NCBI GenBank assembly: GCA_002391225.1 | Contig: DGRV01000092.1 | Location: 34,271-43,730 of the forward strand | Source of the DNA: Christensenella sp. UBA4379 | GTDB taxonomy: Bacteria > Bacillota > Clostridia > Christensenellales > Aristaeellaceae | Direction: 5' to 3' | DNA length: 9,460 nucleotides | Part shown: positions 1-6,323 of the stretch, piece after piece | How positions within the stretch are numbered: the first letter of the stretch is position 1 | How the letters are laid out: each line of letters begins with the position of its first letter | Made by a program: the position numbers and the translations under genes | Notes under the pieces: model-generated | Database searches by the model: none | What the model saw: only the letters and a program-made list of their open reading frames with translations | Told to the model about the DNA's origin: nothing

Positions 1-180
1 CTGGCCGCCAAGCTCACCACCTGGAAGATCGACATCAAGTCCCAGACCCAGGTGTCCGAGCTGATCCAGCTGCAGCAGCAGAGCGGCGCTGGCAGCCCCG
101 AAAACCAGGGCTCGGTCATCATGGACGACGACGAGGGCTACGACAACCCGATCGTTCCGGACGAGGACGAGATTCTGTAA
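1..180 (+). CDS. nusA: Transcription termination/antitermination factor NusA, C-terminal end (partial)
   Basis: The first 59 codons, in frame from base 1 and ending at TAA 178-180, are the tail of NusA. NusA binds RNA polymerase and nascent RNA and affects pausing, termination and antitermination. The first residues read LAAKLTTWKIDIKSQTQ, which matches the end of the second KH domain in NusA, where AAKLTGWKIDIKS is typical. After it come a Gln-rich stretch and an acidic tail (MDDDEGYD, then PDEDEIL). The short tail shows the Gram-positive form without the extra C-terminal acidic repeats of the E. coli protein. The start lies outside the window. The next gene, rnpM, begins 16 bases after the stop, and the identity is supported by the order nusA-rnpM-ylxQ-infB. 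Confidence 0.93.
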   Translation: MAAKLTTWKIDIKSQTQVSELIQLQQQSGAGSPENQGSVIMDDDEGYDNPIVPDEDEIL

Positions 181-195
181 GGAGCTTGGGGACGG

Positions 196-489
196 ATGAA
201 GACCAGAAAGGTGCCGATGCGCATGTGCGTCGGCTGCCGGGAAATGAAGCCCAAGAAGGAACTGATCCGCGTGGTCCATTCCCCCGAAGGGGAGGTTTCC
301 GTGGATCTGACCTGGCGCAAGCCGGGGCGGGGGGCTTATCTGTGCCCGCGGGAGGAATGTCTGGCGAAGGCGCTCAAGCAAAAGCAGCTGGAGCGCGCGT
401 TTTCCGCCCCTCTGGGCGCGGAAACCCAGGAAGGCCTCCGTCAGGCCGTGGCGGCCCTCAAGAAGGAAGAGGCGGATGGATCAACTTAA
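196..489 (+). CDS. rnpM: RNase P modulator RnpM (YlxR family)
   Basis: This 97-residue basic protein belongs to the YlxR family (DUF448). The Bacillus member has been described as RnpM, an RNA-binding protein that binds the RNase P RNA and modulates the enzyme. The family signature is visible: RMCVGCREMKPK at residues 9-20, VSVDLTWRKPGRGAYLC at 34-50, and a basic C-terminal helix. Cysteines lie at 11, 14, 50 and 55. The ATG at 196 is preceded by AAGGAG at 179-184, rather far at 11 bases, and by a closer GGGGACGG. It is the only start that gives the usual family N-terminus. The 3' end overlaps ylxQ by 14 bases, so the two are probably translated together. The function is by family; the identification is secure. 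Confidence 0.93.
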   Translation: MKTRKVPMRMCVGCREMKPKKELIRVVHSPEGEVSVDLTWRKPGRGAYLCPREECLAKALKQKQLERAFSAPLGAETQEGLRQAVAALKKEEADGST

Positions 490-808
490 ACTGGCCGGGT
501 GGATCGGCCTGTGCATGCGGGCCCGGCAGCTCGCCCTGGGGACGGACCAGGCTTTAAAGGCCGTCCGCGGCGGCAAAGCCGCCCTGATCCTGATGGACGG
601 CGGCGCGTCGGATAACTTAAGGAAAAAGCTGAGCGACGCCTCTGCTTTTCACCGCGTGCCGCTGGTGGAGCTTCCGGAGGGCCTGCTGGACCGGGCCGCC
701 GGACAGGACGGAAAGATGGCCGCCGCCGTGCTTTTCGGCACGCTGGCCGAACAGATCAAGCAAGCGCTGATACCGGTATCAAGCCGATCAGATCATACAA
801 CGGATTAA
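476..808 (+). CDS. ylxQ: YlxQ, L7Ae/L30e-family RNA-binding protein
   Basis: This 110-residue protein has the position and pattern of YlxQ (also called RplGA). It belongs to the L7Ae/L30e/Gadd45 family, whose members bind kink-turn RNA. The N-terminal part, LAGWIGLCMRARQLALGTDQ followed by a basic KAVRGGKAALILM, matches the family: a small helix, then the glycine- and basic-rich segment, then a hydrophobic strand. The middle strand HRVPLVEL is also typical. The ATG at 476 lies inside the end of rnpM, behind AAGGAAGAGG. The last dozen residues (VSSRSDHTTD) look unstructured. The cellular role is not well defined. Its fixed place between rnpM and infB suggests work on ribosomal or RNase P RNA. 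Confidence 0.88.
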   Translation: MDQLKLAGWIGLCMRARQLALGTDQALKAVRGGKAALILMDGGASDNLRKKLSDASAFHRVPLVELPEGLLDRAAGQDGKMAAAVLFGTLAEQIKQALIPVSSRSDHTTD

Positions 809-841
809 CATTAACGCAATGTGCGGGGGTGCAGACGTCGA

Positions 842-3730
842 ATGGCGACTAAAGTGAAACTGGCGGAAGCCACCAAGGAACTCGGCAAAAAGGCCGACGA
901 GATGCTGGAGGATTCCAGCCGGGTCCGCAAGAGCCTTGACAGCGTGATTCAGGGGCTTCGCAGGAAGAGGAACCAGTTCCGCCTGATCGAGGAAGAGGAA
1001 CAGAAGAAAAAGAAGCTGGAGGAGCAGCAGCTGCTGATGAGCCAGCACACCAAGGCATGGGTGATGATGGACGAAGAGCAGCAGGCCGCCATGGAGCTGG
1101 CCAGCTCCGCCGCGCAGGAAGAGCCTGCGCCCTCGGTGGAACAGCCCGCGGAAACCCCCGCGGTGCAGGAGCCTGCCGCCCCGGCCGAAAAGCCGGAGCC
1201 GAACCCGGCGCCCGCCGCCGCGCCCGAAGCGGAGCCTGTCAAGGAAAAACAGCCCGCGGAGGCGCCGGCCGAAGTGCCCCAGGAAAAGCCGGCACCCGCT
1301 CCGGAGAAAAAGCCTGCGGAAGAAGCGCCCGCCAAGAAGCCAGCCGCCGCTCAGCCGGTCCCCCGTCCGGCACAGAAGCAGCAGGCTACGGGCGTGTTCG
1401 CCAACAAACAGCAGCCTACTGGTGTTTTTGCCAACAAGCAGCAGCCGACGGGCGTATTTGCAAACAAACAGCAGCCCACCGGCGTGTTCGCCAACAAGCA
1501 GCAGCCCACCGGCGTGTTTGCCCGCGGCAACCGCCCGCAGGGCCAGGGCCAGGGCGGCTACGGCAATCGTCCCCAGGGTCAGGGCCAGGGCGGCTATGGC
1601 AACCGTCCGCAGGGCCAGGGCCAGGGCGGCTTTGGCAATCGTCCGCAGGGTCAGGGCCAGGGCGGCTACGGCAGCCGTCCGCAGGGCCAGGGCCAGGGCG
1701 GCTTCGGCAATCGCCCCCAGGGCGGCAGCCGTCCCCAGGGCGGCCGCAGCAGGGCCGCCGCGCCGGACCTGACGCCGACGATAGAAAAGGAACGCGTCAG
1801 CAATTACGATCCCAACAAGAAGCAGTACCAGCGGCAGCATGACCCCGAGCACGTGGCGAAGAACCGCAAGCAGCTGCAGCGGGAAAGCTTCAACGGGCTG
1901 GATGACGATATGGTGCGCGGCGGCAAGCGGTCCCGCGCCCGCAAGCCCTCCGTACAGCAGACGATGGCCCCGATCAAGATCGAAAAGGCCTACATGACGG
2001 CGGACACCATCACCGTCAAGGACCTGACCGAGCGCATCGGCAAGCCCGCCGGCGAAATCTTAAAGAAGCTCCTGATGCTGGGCATCATGTCCAACATCAA
2101 CAGCGAGCTGGACTTTGACACCGCTTCCCTGGTCTGCACCGAGTTCGGCGTGACCCTGGAAATGAAGCAGGAAAAGACCGCGGAAGACGTCCTGAGCGAC
2201 ACCAACGTGGAGGACAAGGAAGAGGATCTGAAGCCCCGTCCCCCGGTGGTCACCATCATGGGCCACGTCGACCACGGCAAGACGACCCTGCTGGACTACA
2301 TCCGCAAATCGAAGGTGGCCGCGGGCGAGGCCGGCGGCATCACCCAGCACATCGGCGCGTATACCGTCAAGCTGAACGGCCGGCCGATCACCTTCCTGGA
2401 TACCCCCGGTCACGAGGCCTTTACCGCCATGCGTCTGCGCGGCGCCCAGGCGACGGACATCGCCATCCTGGTGGTGGCGGCGGACGACGGCGTCATGCCC
2501 CAGACCGTGGAAGCCATCAACCACGCCAAGGCGGCCAACGTGCCGGTGATCGTGGCCATCAACAAGATGGACAAGCCCGGCGCCACCCCCGACCGCGTCA
2601 TGCAGGACCTGACCAAGTACGGCCTGGTGCCGGAAGACTGGGGCGGAGAAACCATCATGGTCCCGGTCAGCGCCATGACGGGCGACGGGGTCGACGACCT
2701 GCTGGAAATGGTCCTTTTGCAAGCGGACATGCTCAACCTGCGCGCCAATCCGGATCGCATGGCCGTCGGCGTCATCATCGAAGCCAAGCTGGACAAGGCC
2801 CGCGGCCCGCTGGCCACCGTCCTGCTCAAGAACGGCACCCTGCACGTGGGCGACAACATCGTCGCCGGTATGGCGGCAGGCCGCGTCCGCGCCCTGATGA
2901 ACGACCGGGGCGACCGCGTCAAGTCCGCCGGTCCCTCCATGCCGGTCGAAATCGCCGGCTTTGAGGATGTGCCGGTCGCCGGCGAAGAAATGATCGCCGT
3001 CGAAGACGACCGCCTCTCCCGCCAGGTCGCCCAGGAGCGCCGCGACAAGCTCAAGGCTTCCCGCCAGGCCTCTCAGAAGGTCTCCCTGGAGAACCTGTTC
3101 GCCGGGATTTCCGAGGGCAAGGTGCAGAACCTCAACGTCATCATCAAGGCGGACGTTCAGGGCTCCGTGGAAGCGGTCAAGCAGTCCCTGGAGAAGCTGT
3201 CCAACGACGAGGTCAAGGTCCATGTCCTGCACAGCGCCGTCGGCGCCATTTCCCAGGACGACGTCAACCTGGCCTCTGCCTTCAACGCCATCATCATCGG
3301 CTTCAACATCCGTCCGGACTCCGCGGCCCGCGCCGCAGCGGACAAGGAAGGCATCGACATCCGCCTGTACCGCATCATCTACCAGGCGATCGAGGACATC
3401 GAGAAGGCCATGAAGGGCATGCTCGCCCCCGAGTTCAAGGAAGTCGTCCTGGGCCACGCTCAGGTCCGCAATGTCTTCCACATCACCGGGGCCGGCACCA
3501 TCGCCGGCGCGTATGTCACCGACGGTAAGCTGACCCGCAACGCCAGCGTCCGTCTGCTGCGCGACAACGTGGTGGTCTTCGAAGGCAAGCTTTCCTCCCT
3601 GCGCCGCTTCAAGGACGACGTGCACGACGTGGCCACGGGCTTCGAGTGCGGCGTCAGCCTCGAAAAATACAGCGACATCAAGGAAAATGACGTCATCGAG
3701 TGCTTCAATATGGAAAAAATTGAAGCTTAA
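842..3730 (+). CDS. infB: Translation initiation factor IF-2
   Basis: IF-2 is the GTPase that brings initiator fMet-tRNA to the 30S subunit and promotes subunit joining. I choose ATG 842, which gives 962 residues beginning MATKVKLAEATKELGK, a normal IF-2 start. The in-frame GTG at 821 adds a basic MRGCRRR and has no ribosome binding site, while GGGGGT lies 11 bases before 842. Domains: an N-terminal helical segment, a long Pro/Ala/Glu region, two tandem repeat blocks (residues 179-228 and 229-288), the IF2_N domain near 385-443, then the G domain. G-motifs are clear: GHVDHGKT 474-481, DTPGHE 520-525, NKMD 574-577 and SAM 610-612. Domains II, III and the fMet-tRNA-binding C-terminal domain follow and are complete. 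The protein is longer than Bacillus IF-2 because of the disordered N-terminus. Confidence 0.97.
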   Translation: MATKVKLAEATKELGKKADEMLEDSSRVRKSLDSVIQGLRRKRNQFRLIEEEEQKKKKLEEQQLLMSQHTKAWVMMDEEQQAAMELASSAAQEEPAPSVEQPAETPAVQEPAAPAEKPEPNPAPAAAPEAEPVKEKQPAEAPAEVPQEKPAPAPEKKPAEEAPAKKPAAAQPVPRPAQKQQATGVFANKQQPTGVFANKQQPTGVFANKQQPTGVFANKQQPTGVFARGNRPQGQGQGGYGNRPQGQGQGGYGNRPQGQGQGGFGNRPQGQGQGGYGSRPQGQGQGGFGNRPQGGSRPQGGRSRAAAPDLTPTIEKERVSNYDPNKKQYQRQHDPEHVAKNRKQLQRESFNGLDDDMVRGGKRSRARKPSVQQTMAPIKIEKAYMTADTITVKDLTERIGKPAGEILKKLLMLGIMSNINSELDFDTASLVCTEFGVTLEMKQEKTAEDVLSDTNVEDKEEDLKPRPPVVTIMGHVDHGKTTLLDYIRKSKVAAGEAGGITQHIGAYTVKLNGRPITFLDTPGHEAFTAMRLRGAQATDIAILVVAADDGVMPQTVEAINHAKAANVPVIVAINKMDKPGATPDRVMQDLTKYGLVPEDWGGETIMVPVSAMTGDGVDDLLEMVLLQADMLNLRANPDRMAVGVIIEAKLDKARGPLATVLLKNGTLHVGDNIVAGMAAGRVRALMNDRGDRVKSAGPSMPVEIAGFEDVPVAGEEMIAVEDDRLSRQVAQERRDKLKASRQASQKVSLENLFAGISEGKVQNLNVIIKADVQGSVEAVKQSLEKLSNDEVKVHVLHSAVGAISQDDVNLASAFNAIIIGFNIRPDSAARAAADKEGIDIRLYRIIYQAIEDIEKAMKGMLAPEFKEVVLGHAQVRNVFHITGAGTIAGAYVTDGKLTRNASVRLLRDNVVVFEGKLSSLRRFKDDVHDVATGFECGVSLEKYSDIKENDVIECFNMEKIEA
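1376..1525 (+). repeat. Five tandem 30-bp repeats in infB (KQQPTGVFAN units)
   Basis: Five in-frame 30-base units run at 1376, 1406, 1436, 1466 and 1496. They encode KQQATGVFAN, three copies of KQQPTGVFAN, and KQQPTGVFAR. Wobble positions differ between units (for example GGCGTGTTC against GGTGTTTTT), while the amino acids stay nearly identical. The protein repeat is therefore kept by selection or by older duplication rather than by a very recent slip. The block lies in the disordered linker of IF-2, before the IF2_N domain. Confidence 0.93.
1526..1747 (+). repeat. Tandem 36-bp repeats in infB (GNRPQGQGQGGY units)
   Basis: Five full 36-base units (1526, 1562, 1598, 1634, 1670) encode GNRPQGQGQGGY or a variant with S at position 2 and F at the end. 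Two shortened units, GNRPQGG and SRPQGG, follow, and the block ends in a basic GRSRAAA. The segment is rich in Gly, Gln and Arg with one aromatic residue per unit, like low-complexity sequences that bind RNA or self-associate. It directly follows the KQQPTGVFAN block. On the minus strand the same bases give a long open frame rich in Ala/Leu, which is a shadow. Confidence 0.9.
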
Positions 3731-3734
3731 GCGC

Positions 3735-3763
3735 TCGCGAGGGGGACCGCGTCCCCCTCGCGA
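3735..3763 (+). repeat. REP-like palindrome, copy A (12-bp perfect stem)
   Basis: TCGCGAGGGGGA (3735-3746) pairs perfectly with TCCCCCTCGCGA (3752-3763) around a five-base loop, CCGCG. It starts five bases after the infB stop, and ACACCCCCTG follows. The core AGGGGGA/TCCCCCT and the trailing CACCCCCTG recur in copy B at 3982-4014. It could protect the infB mRNA 3' end or weaken read-through. There is no T-run, so a classical terminator is unlikely. Confidence 0.8.
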
Positions 3764-3774
3764 ACACCCCCTGA

Positions 3775-3820
3775 CGGATTTGCCTCTCGCCCTTTCCAGG
3801 GCTCCCGGGCGGCAAATCCG
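3775..3820 (+). repeat. Inverted repeat with inner hairpin
   Basis: CGGATTTGCC (3775-3784) and GGCAAATCCG (3811-3820) form a perfect 10-bp stem. Inside it, GCCCT (3789-3793) and AGGGC (3798-3802) form a second short hairpin with loop TTCC. The right arm is shared with a competing partner at 3971-3980. Confidence 0.78.
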
Positions 3821-3830
3821 CAAGAAATGT

Positions 3831-3869
3831 ATTTTTGCTCTCGCAGGTCAAGCCTGCTTCGCAAAAAAT
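3831..3869 (+). repeat. Hairpin with internal loop
   Basis: ATTTTTGC (3831-3838) pairs with GCAAAAAAT (3861-3869, one extra A). Inside, GCAGG (3843-3847) pairs with CCTGC (3853-3857). The inner loop is TCAAG, and the two stems are joined by TCTC on one side and TTC on the other. Confidence 0.65.
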
Positions 3870-3885
3870 CAAAAAATCATGCCCA

Positions 3886-3948
3886 GGGCCTCCCGGCCCG
3901 TTATTCGCTGAAATTGAGCCACTGGCTCAATTTCCGGGCGCGAATAAC
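3886..3948 (+). repeat. Two adjoining hairpins, the second a 49-base near-palindrome
   Basis: GGGCC (3886-3890) pairs with GGCCC (3895-3899). The next base starts a larger structure: GTTATTCGC (3900-3908) pairs with GCGAATAAC (3940-3948). Inside it GAAATTGAGCC (3910-3920) pairs perfectly with GGCTCAATTTC (3924-3934) around loop ACT. That gives 20 base pairs in two perfect stretches, far beyond chance for 49 bases. Confidence 0.8.
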
Positions 3949-3981
3949 CCCACGCCGTACATGCCGCCGCTGCGGATTTGA

Positions 3982-4005
3982 ATCAGGGGGAAGATTCCCC
4001 CTGAT
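3982..4005 (+). repeat. REP-like palindrome, copy B
   Basis: ATCAGGGGGA (3982-3991) pairs with TCCCCCTGAT (3996-4005) around loop AGAT; the DNA palindrome is 11 bp per arm. It is followed by CACCCCCTG, as copy A is. The next gene, rbfA, starts 57 bases downstream, so the hairpin would lie in its leader if the two are co-transcribed. Confidence 0.78.
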
Positions 4006-4062
4006 CACCCCCTGCGCAGTATGCTGGGTGATTGAGGAGTGTCTGGATTAGAAGGAGAACAA

Positions 4063-4425
4063 GTGGCAAGCTTTCGCATTGACAGAATTTCTGAAGAGGT
4101 CCGGACGGCGGTCGACAACGCGATCCGCGGCATGAACGACCCCCGCGTCACCGGGACCTATTCCATCACCCGGGCGGACGTGACCAGGGACCTTCGCTAC
4201 GCGAAGATCTACGTCAGCGTCCTCGAGGAGGACAAGGCCAAGGACCTGCTCAAGGCCTTAAAGAGCGCCGCGGGCTACCTGCGCCGGGAACTGGGGCGGC
4301 AGGTGGACCTGCGCTATACGCCCGAGCTCCTCTTCGAGCTGGACCGGAACATCGCCTACGGTGCCCATATTTCCGAAATACTGAGTCATCTTAACCCCGG
4401 GGACGGGGAAAAGGAAAAGGAATGA
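4063..4425 (+). CDS. rbfA: 30S ribosome-binding factor RbfA
   Basis: RbfA is a KH-fold protein that binds immature 30S subunits and helps 16S rRNA 5'-end maturation, notably in the cold. From GTG 4063 the product has 120 residues, the usual length, and begins MASFRIDRISEEVR, the standard N-terminus. AAGGAG at 4052-4057 lies five bases before it. An in-frame GTG at 4039 would add MSGLEGEQ but has poor spacing to its own GAGGAG. Conserved pieces visible are MNDPRVTG, SITRADVTRDLRYAKIYVSV and LRYTPELLFELD. The C-terminus is a short charged tail (DGEKEKE). The stop overlaps the nrnA start as ATGA, with GGAAAAGGA in the last codons serving nrnA. Confidence 0.94.
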   Translation: MASFRIDRISEEVRTAVDNAIRGMNDPRVTGTYSITRADVTRDLRYAKIYVSVLEEDKAKDLLKALKSAAGYLRRELGRQVDLRYTPELLFELDRNIAYGAHISEILSHLNPGDGEKEKE

Positions 4426-5402
4426 AGAAATTCATGAATCAGGAGCTGCTGTCCGCGCTGAAAAGCGCGAACAGCCTCTTCTTATGTACGCATATCATGC
4501 CGGACGGGGACGCCATCGGCTCCCTCCTGGCCGCCGGGCATATGCTGGAGGCCATGGGCAAGCGTGTCGTTATGGCCTGCGCCGACGACGTGCCGCGCAG
4601 GTTCCGCTGCCTGCCCGGGTGGGAGCGGATCGTAAAGCCCGCGGGCCTCAAGCCAAAGGACTTTGACACCGCCCTGAGCCTGGACTGCTCCGACGAGGGG
4701 CGGTCCGGCGCGTGCCTGGAGGTGTACGGGAAGATCCCGGTCCGCCTGCAGGTGGACCACCACGGCACCAACCCCCTGTACGCCGACCACAACGAGGTGG
4801 ACCCGCAGGCCCCGGCCGCGGGCATTCTCGTGGCCCGGCTGGCCGAGGGGCTGAACGTCCCCCTGAACCGGGACATCGCGGTCTGCCTGTACGCCGCCAT
4901 CAGCACGGACACGGGGAATTTCTGCTTTTCCGGCGTCGACGCGGAGACCTTTGAGATCATGGGCCGCCTGATGGAGACGGGCATGGACATCGTCGCTCCG
5001 GCGCGGGAAATACACCTGACGCGGGAGAGGGAGTACCTGGGCCTGCTGTCCCGGGCGCTTTCGAAGATGCAGTTCCTCCTGGACGGGACGGCGACGCTGA
5101 CCCGGATCGACGAACAGGATTTCGCCGATTATCACGCCCTGACCGAGCACTGCGACGGTATCGTCAACTACGGCCTGTACATCCCCGGCGTCCGCCTGAC
5201 GGTGTTCATGGACGCCCACCTGCCGGACCAGACGAAGTTCAGCATCCGCTCCATCCAGCCGGTCAGCGCCCAGAACATCGCCGTCGCCCTGGGCGGCGGG
5301 GGTCATGTAATGGCGGCCGGCTGCACGATGAAAATGCCGGCTAACCAGGCTTTGCCACTCATGCTGGCTGAAATGGAAAAAGAGTTGAACAGACTGAAAT
5401 GA
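4422..5402 (+). CDS. nrnA: Bifunctional oligoribonuclease / pAp phosphatase NrnA (DHH family)
   Basis: NrnA-type DHH phosphoesterases degrade short RNA oligonucleotides (nanoRNA) and, in Bacillus, also dephosphorylate pAp. They act in the cytoplasm with Mn2+. The 326-residue product has the expected length and all motifs: THIMPDGDAIGS (residues 23-34) with D28 and D30, D88 in LDCSDEGR, the name-giving DHH at 112-114 in VDHHGTN, D163 in STDTGNF, and the DHHA1 glycine loop GGGGHVMAAGC at 291-301. The more usual start of the first motif is SHxNPDGD; here it reads THIMPDGD, with the metal ligands intact. The start overlaps the rbfA stop by four bases and its own stop overlaps truB by four. The same position between rbfA and truB is common in Firmicutes. 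Confidence 0.93.
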   Translation: MKKFMNQELLSALKSANSLFLCTHIMPDGDAIGSLLAAGHMLEAMGKRVVMACADDVPRRFRCLPGWERIVKPAGLKPKDFDTALSLDCSDEGRSGACLEVYGKIPVRLQVDHHGTNPLYADHNEVDPQAPAAGILVARLAEGLNVPLNRDIAVCLYAAISTDTGNFCFSGVDAETFEIMGRLMETGMDIVAPAREIHLTREREYLGLLSRALSKMQFLLDGTATLTRIDEQDFADYHALTEHCDGIVNYGLYIPGVRLTVFMDAHLPDQTKFSIRSIQPVSAQNIAVALGGGGHVMAAGCTMKMPANQALPLMLAEMEKELNRLK

Positions 5403-6307
5403 ACGGTTTTCTCAATCTCCTGAAGCCGCCGGGCATGTCCTCCGCCGCCGCGGTCGGCTTTGTCAAACGTCTGACCGGGGAAAAGACCGGCCATGCCGGC
5501 ACCCTCGACCCGGAGGCCTGCGGCGTACTGCCCGTGATGGTCGGCAAGGCCACGCGGGTGCTGCCCTATTTTGAGGACAAGACGAAGGAATATATCGCCG
5601 AAATCTCCTTTTCCTGCGCCACCGACACCCAGGACGCCCAGGGCAGTATGATGACCCCCGGCAGGGGAATGCCGGAGGAAAGGGCCCTTCGCGACGCTCT
5701 GTCCGCCTTTACCGGCACCATTCTCCAGCGACCCCCCGCCTATTCCGCTGTCAAGCGGGACGGAAAGCCCCTGTACGCCCTGGCCCGCCAGGGTGTGCTG
5801 GTGGAAACAGAACCGCGGGAGACGGAGATTTTCTCCATCGAACTATTGGACCTGTGCCCGCCGGACGGGGCCCGGCTCCGCGTTTCCTGCGGGGCGGGAA
5901 CCTATATCCGCACCCTCTGCCACGATCTCGGCGTGTATCTCGGCCATCCGGCCCATATGCGTCTGCTGATCCGCACGAGGGCCGGCTGCTTTTCCCTGGA
6001 GCACAGCCACACCCCGGAGGAAATTCAGGCGGCCGCCCAGGAAGGGACCCTTTCTTCCCTCCTGTGCCCGATGGAAACCCCCGTCCGCTCTCTGCGCGAG
6101 GTTCAGGTGTCGGGGAAGCTGCTGCGTCAGGTCCTCAATGGGGTCCGGCCGGACGCCTCCCGGATTCCCGCGGAGGAGAGCGAGCAATTCCGGATCTCCG
6201 GCGGCGGGGAATGGATCGCCCTGGGCGAACGGCGCGGGAGCATCATCGATCTGCCGCTGATCCTGACCGATCAGAAGGATTATCTGTCCCGTCATACCTC
6301 TCTTTAG
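5399..6307 (+). CDS. truB: tRNA pseudouridine(55) synthase TruB
   Basis: TruB converts U55 in the T-loop of nearly all tRNAs to pseudouridine and also acts as a tRNA chaperone. The 302-residue product is full length. The catalytic motif GHAGTLDPEACGVLPV (residues 31-46) contains the nucleophile D37. Other conserved pieces are YSAVKRDGKPLY at 115-126 and GTYIRTLCHDLG at 167-178. The C-terminal third holds the small TruB C-terminal domain. The usual GHTGTLDPxATG is here GHAGTLDPEACG, both tolerated changes. The ATG overlaps the nrnA stop, so translation is likely coupled. In many Firmicutes ribF and then rpsO follow truB; here an unrelated secreted protein does. Confidence 0.96.
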   Translation: MNGFLNLLKPPGMSSAAAVGFVKRLTGEKTGHAGTLDPEACGVLPVMVGKATRVLPYFEDKTKEYIAEISFSCATDTQDAQGSMMTPGRGMPEERALRDALSAFTGTILQRPPAYSAVKRDGKPLYALARQGVLVETEPRETEIFSIELLDLCPPDGARLRVSCGAGTYIRTLCHDLGVYLGHPAHMRLLIRTRAGCFSLEHSHTPEEIQAAAQEGTLSSLLCPMETPVRSLREVQVSGKLLRQVLNGVRPDASRIPAEESEQFRISGGGEWIALGERRGSIIDLPLILTDQKDYLSRHTSL

Positions 6308-6323
6308 AAAGGAAGGACATGAA

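Larger units (their letters stand above)
3731..4062. other. 332-base gap between infB and rbfA, filled with hairpins
   Basis: No gene is credible here; the open frames that cross it lack ribosome binding sites and family similarity. Reading the strand shows perfect or nearly perfect stems at 3735-3763, 3775-3820, 3831-3869, 3886-3899, 3900-3948 and 3982-4005. A further 10-base pairing, 3813-3822 with 3971-3980, uses bases of the second stem and would enclose stems three to five. None of the stems is followed by a clear T-run on the + strand, so they are not ordinary rho-independent terminators. The region may be a cluster of REP-like palindromic elements, a structured 5' leader of rbfA, or both. 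No promoter stood out. Confidence 0.75.

Noticed and set aside
768..781. Perfect 14-bp palindrome TGATACCGGTATCA near the end of ylxQ
   Set aside because: It lies inside the coding sequence, has no loop for an RNA hairpin and no second copy in the window. It may be chance, though a regulator site before infB cannot be excluded.
788..1852. 354-codon minus-strand open frame with Ala/Leu repeats resembling membrane segments
   Set aside because: The apparent repeats are the complement of the IF-2 low-complexity region. The coding sense on the + strand is certain from its fusion to the IF-2 domains.
2060..3823. 587-codon open frame on the minus strand across infB
   Set aside because: It is antisense to the conserved GTPase and C-terminal domains of IF-2, has no ribosome binding site or family similarity, and its His/Asp/Gly-rich composition is what GC-rich sequence gives on the opposite strand.
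4482..5306. 274-codon minus-strand open frame across nrnA
   Set aside because: It is a shadow of a gene whose catalytic motifs are complete on the + strand, and it has no recognisable domain of its own.
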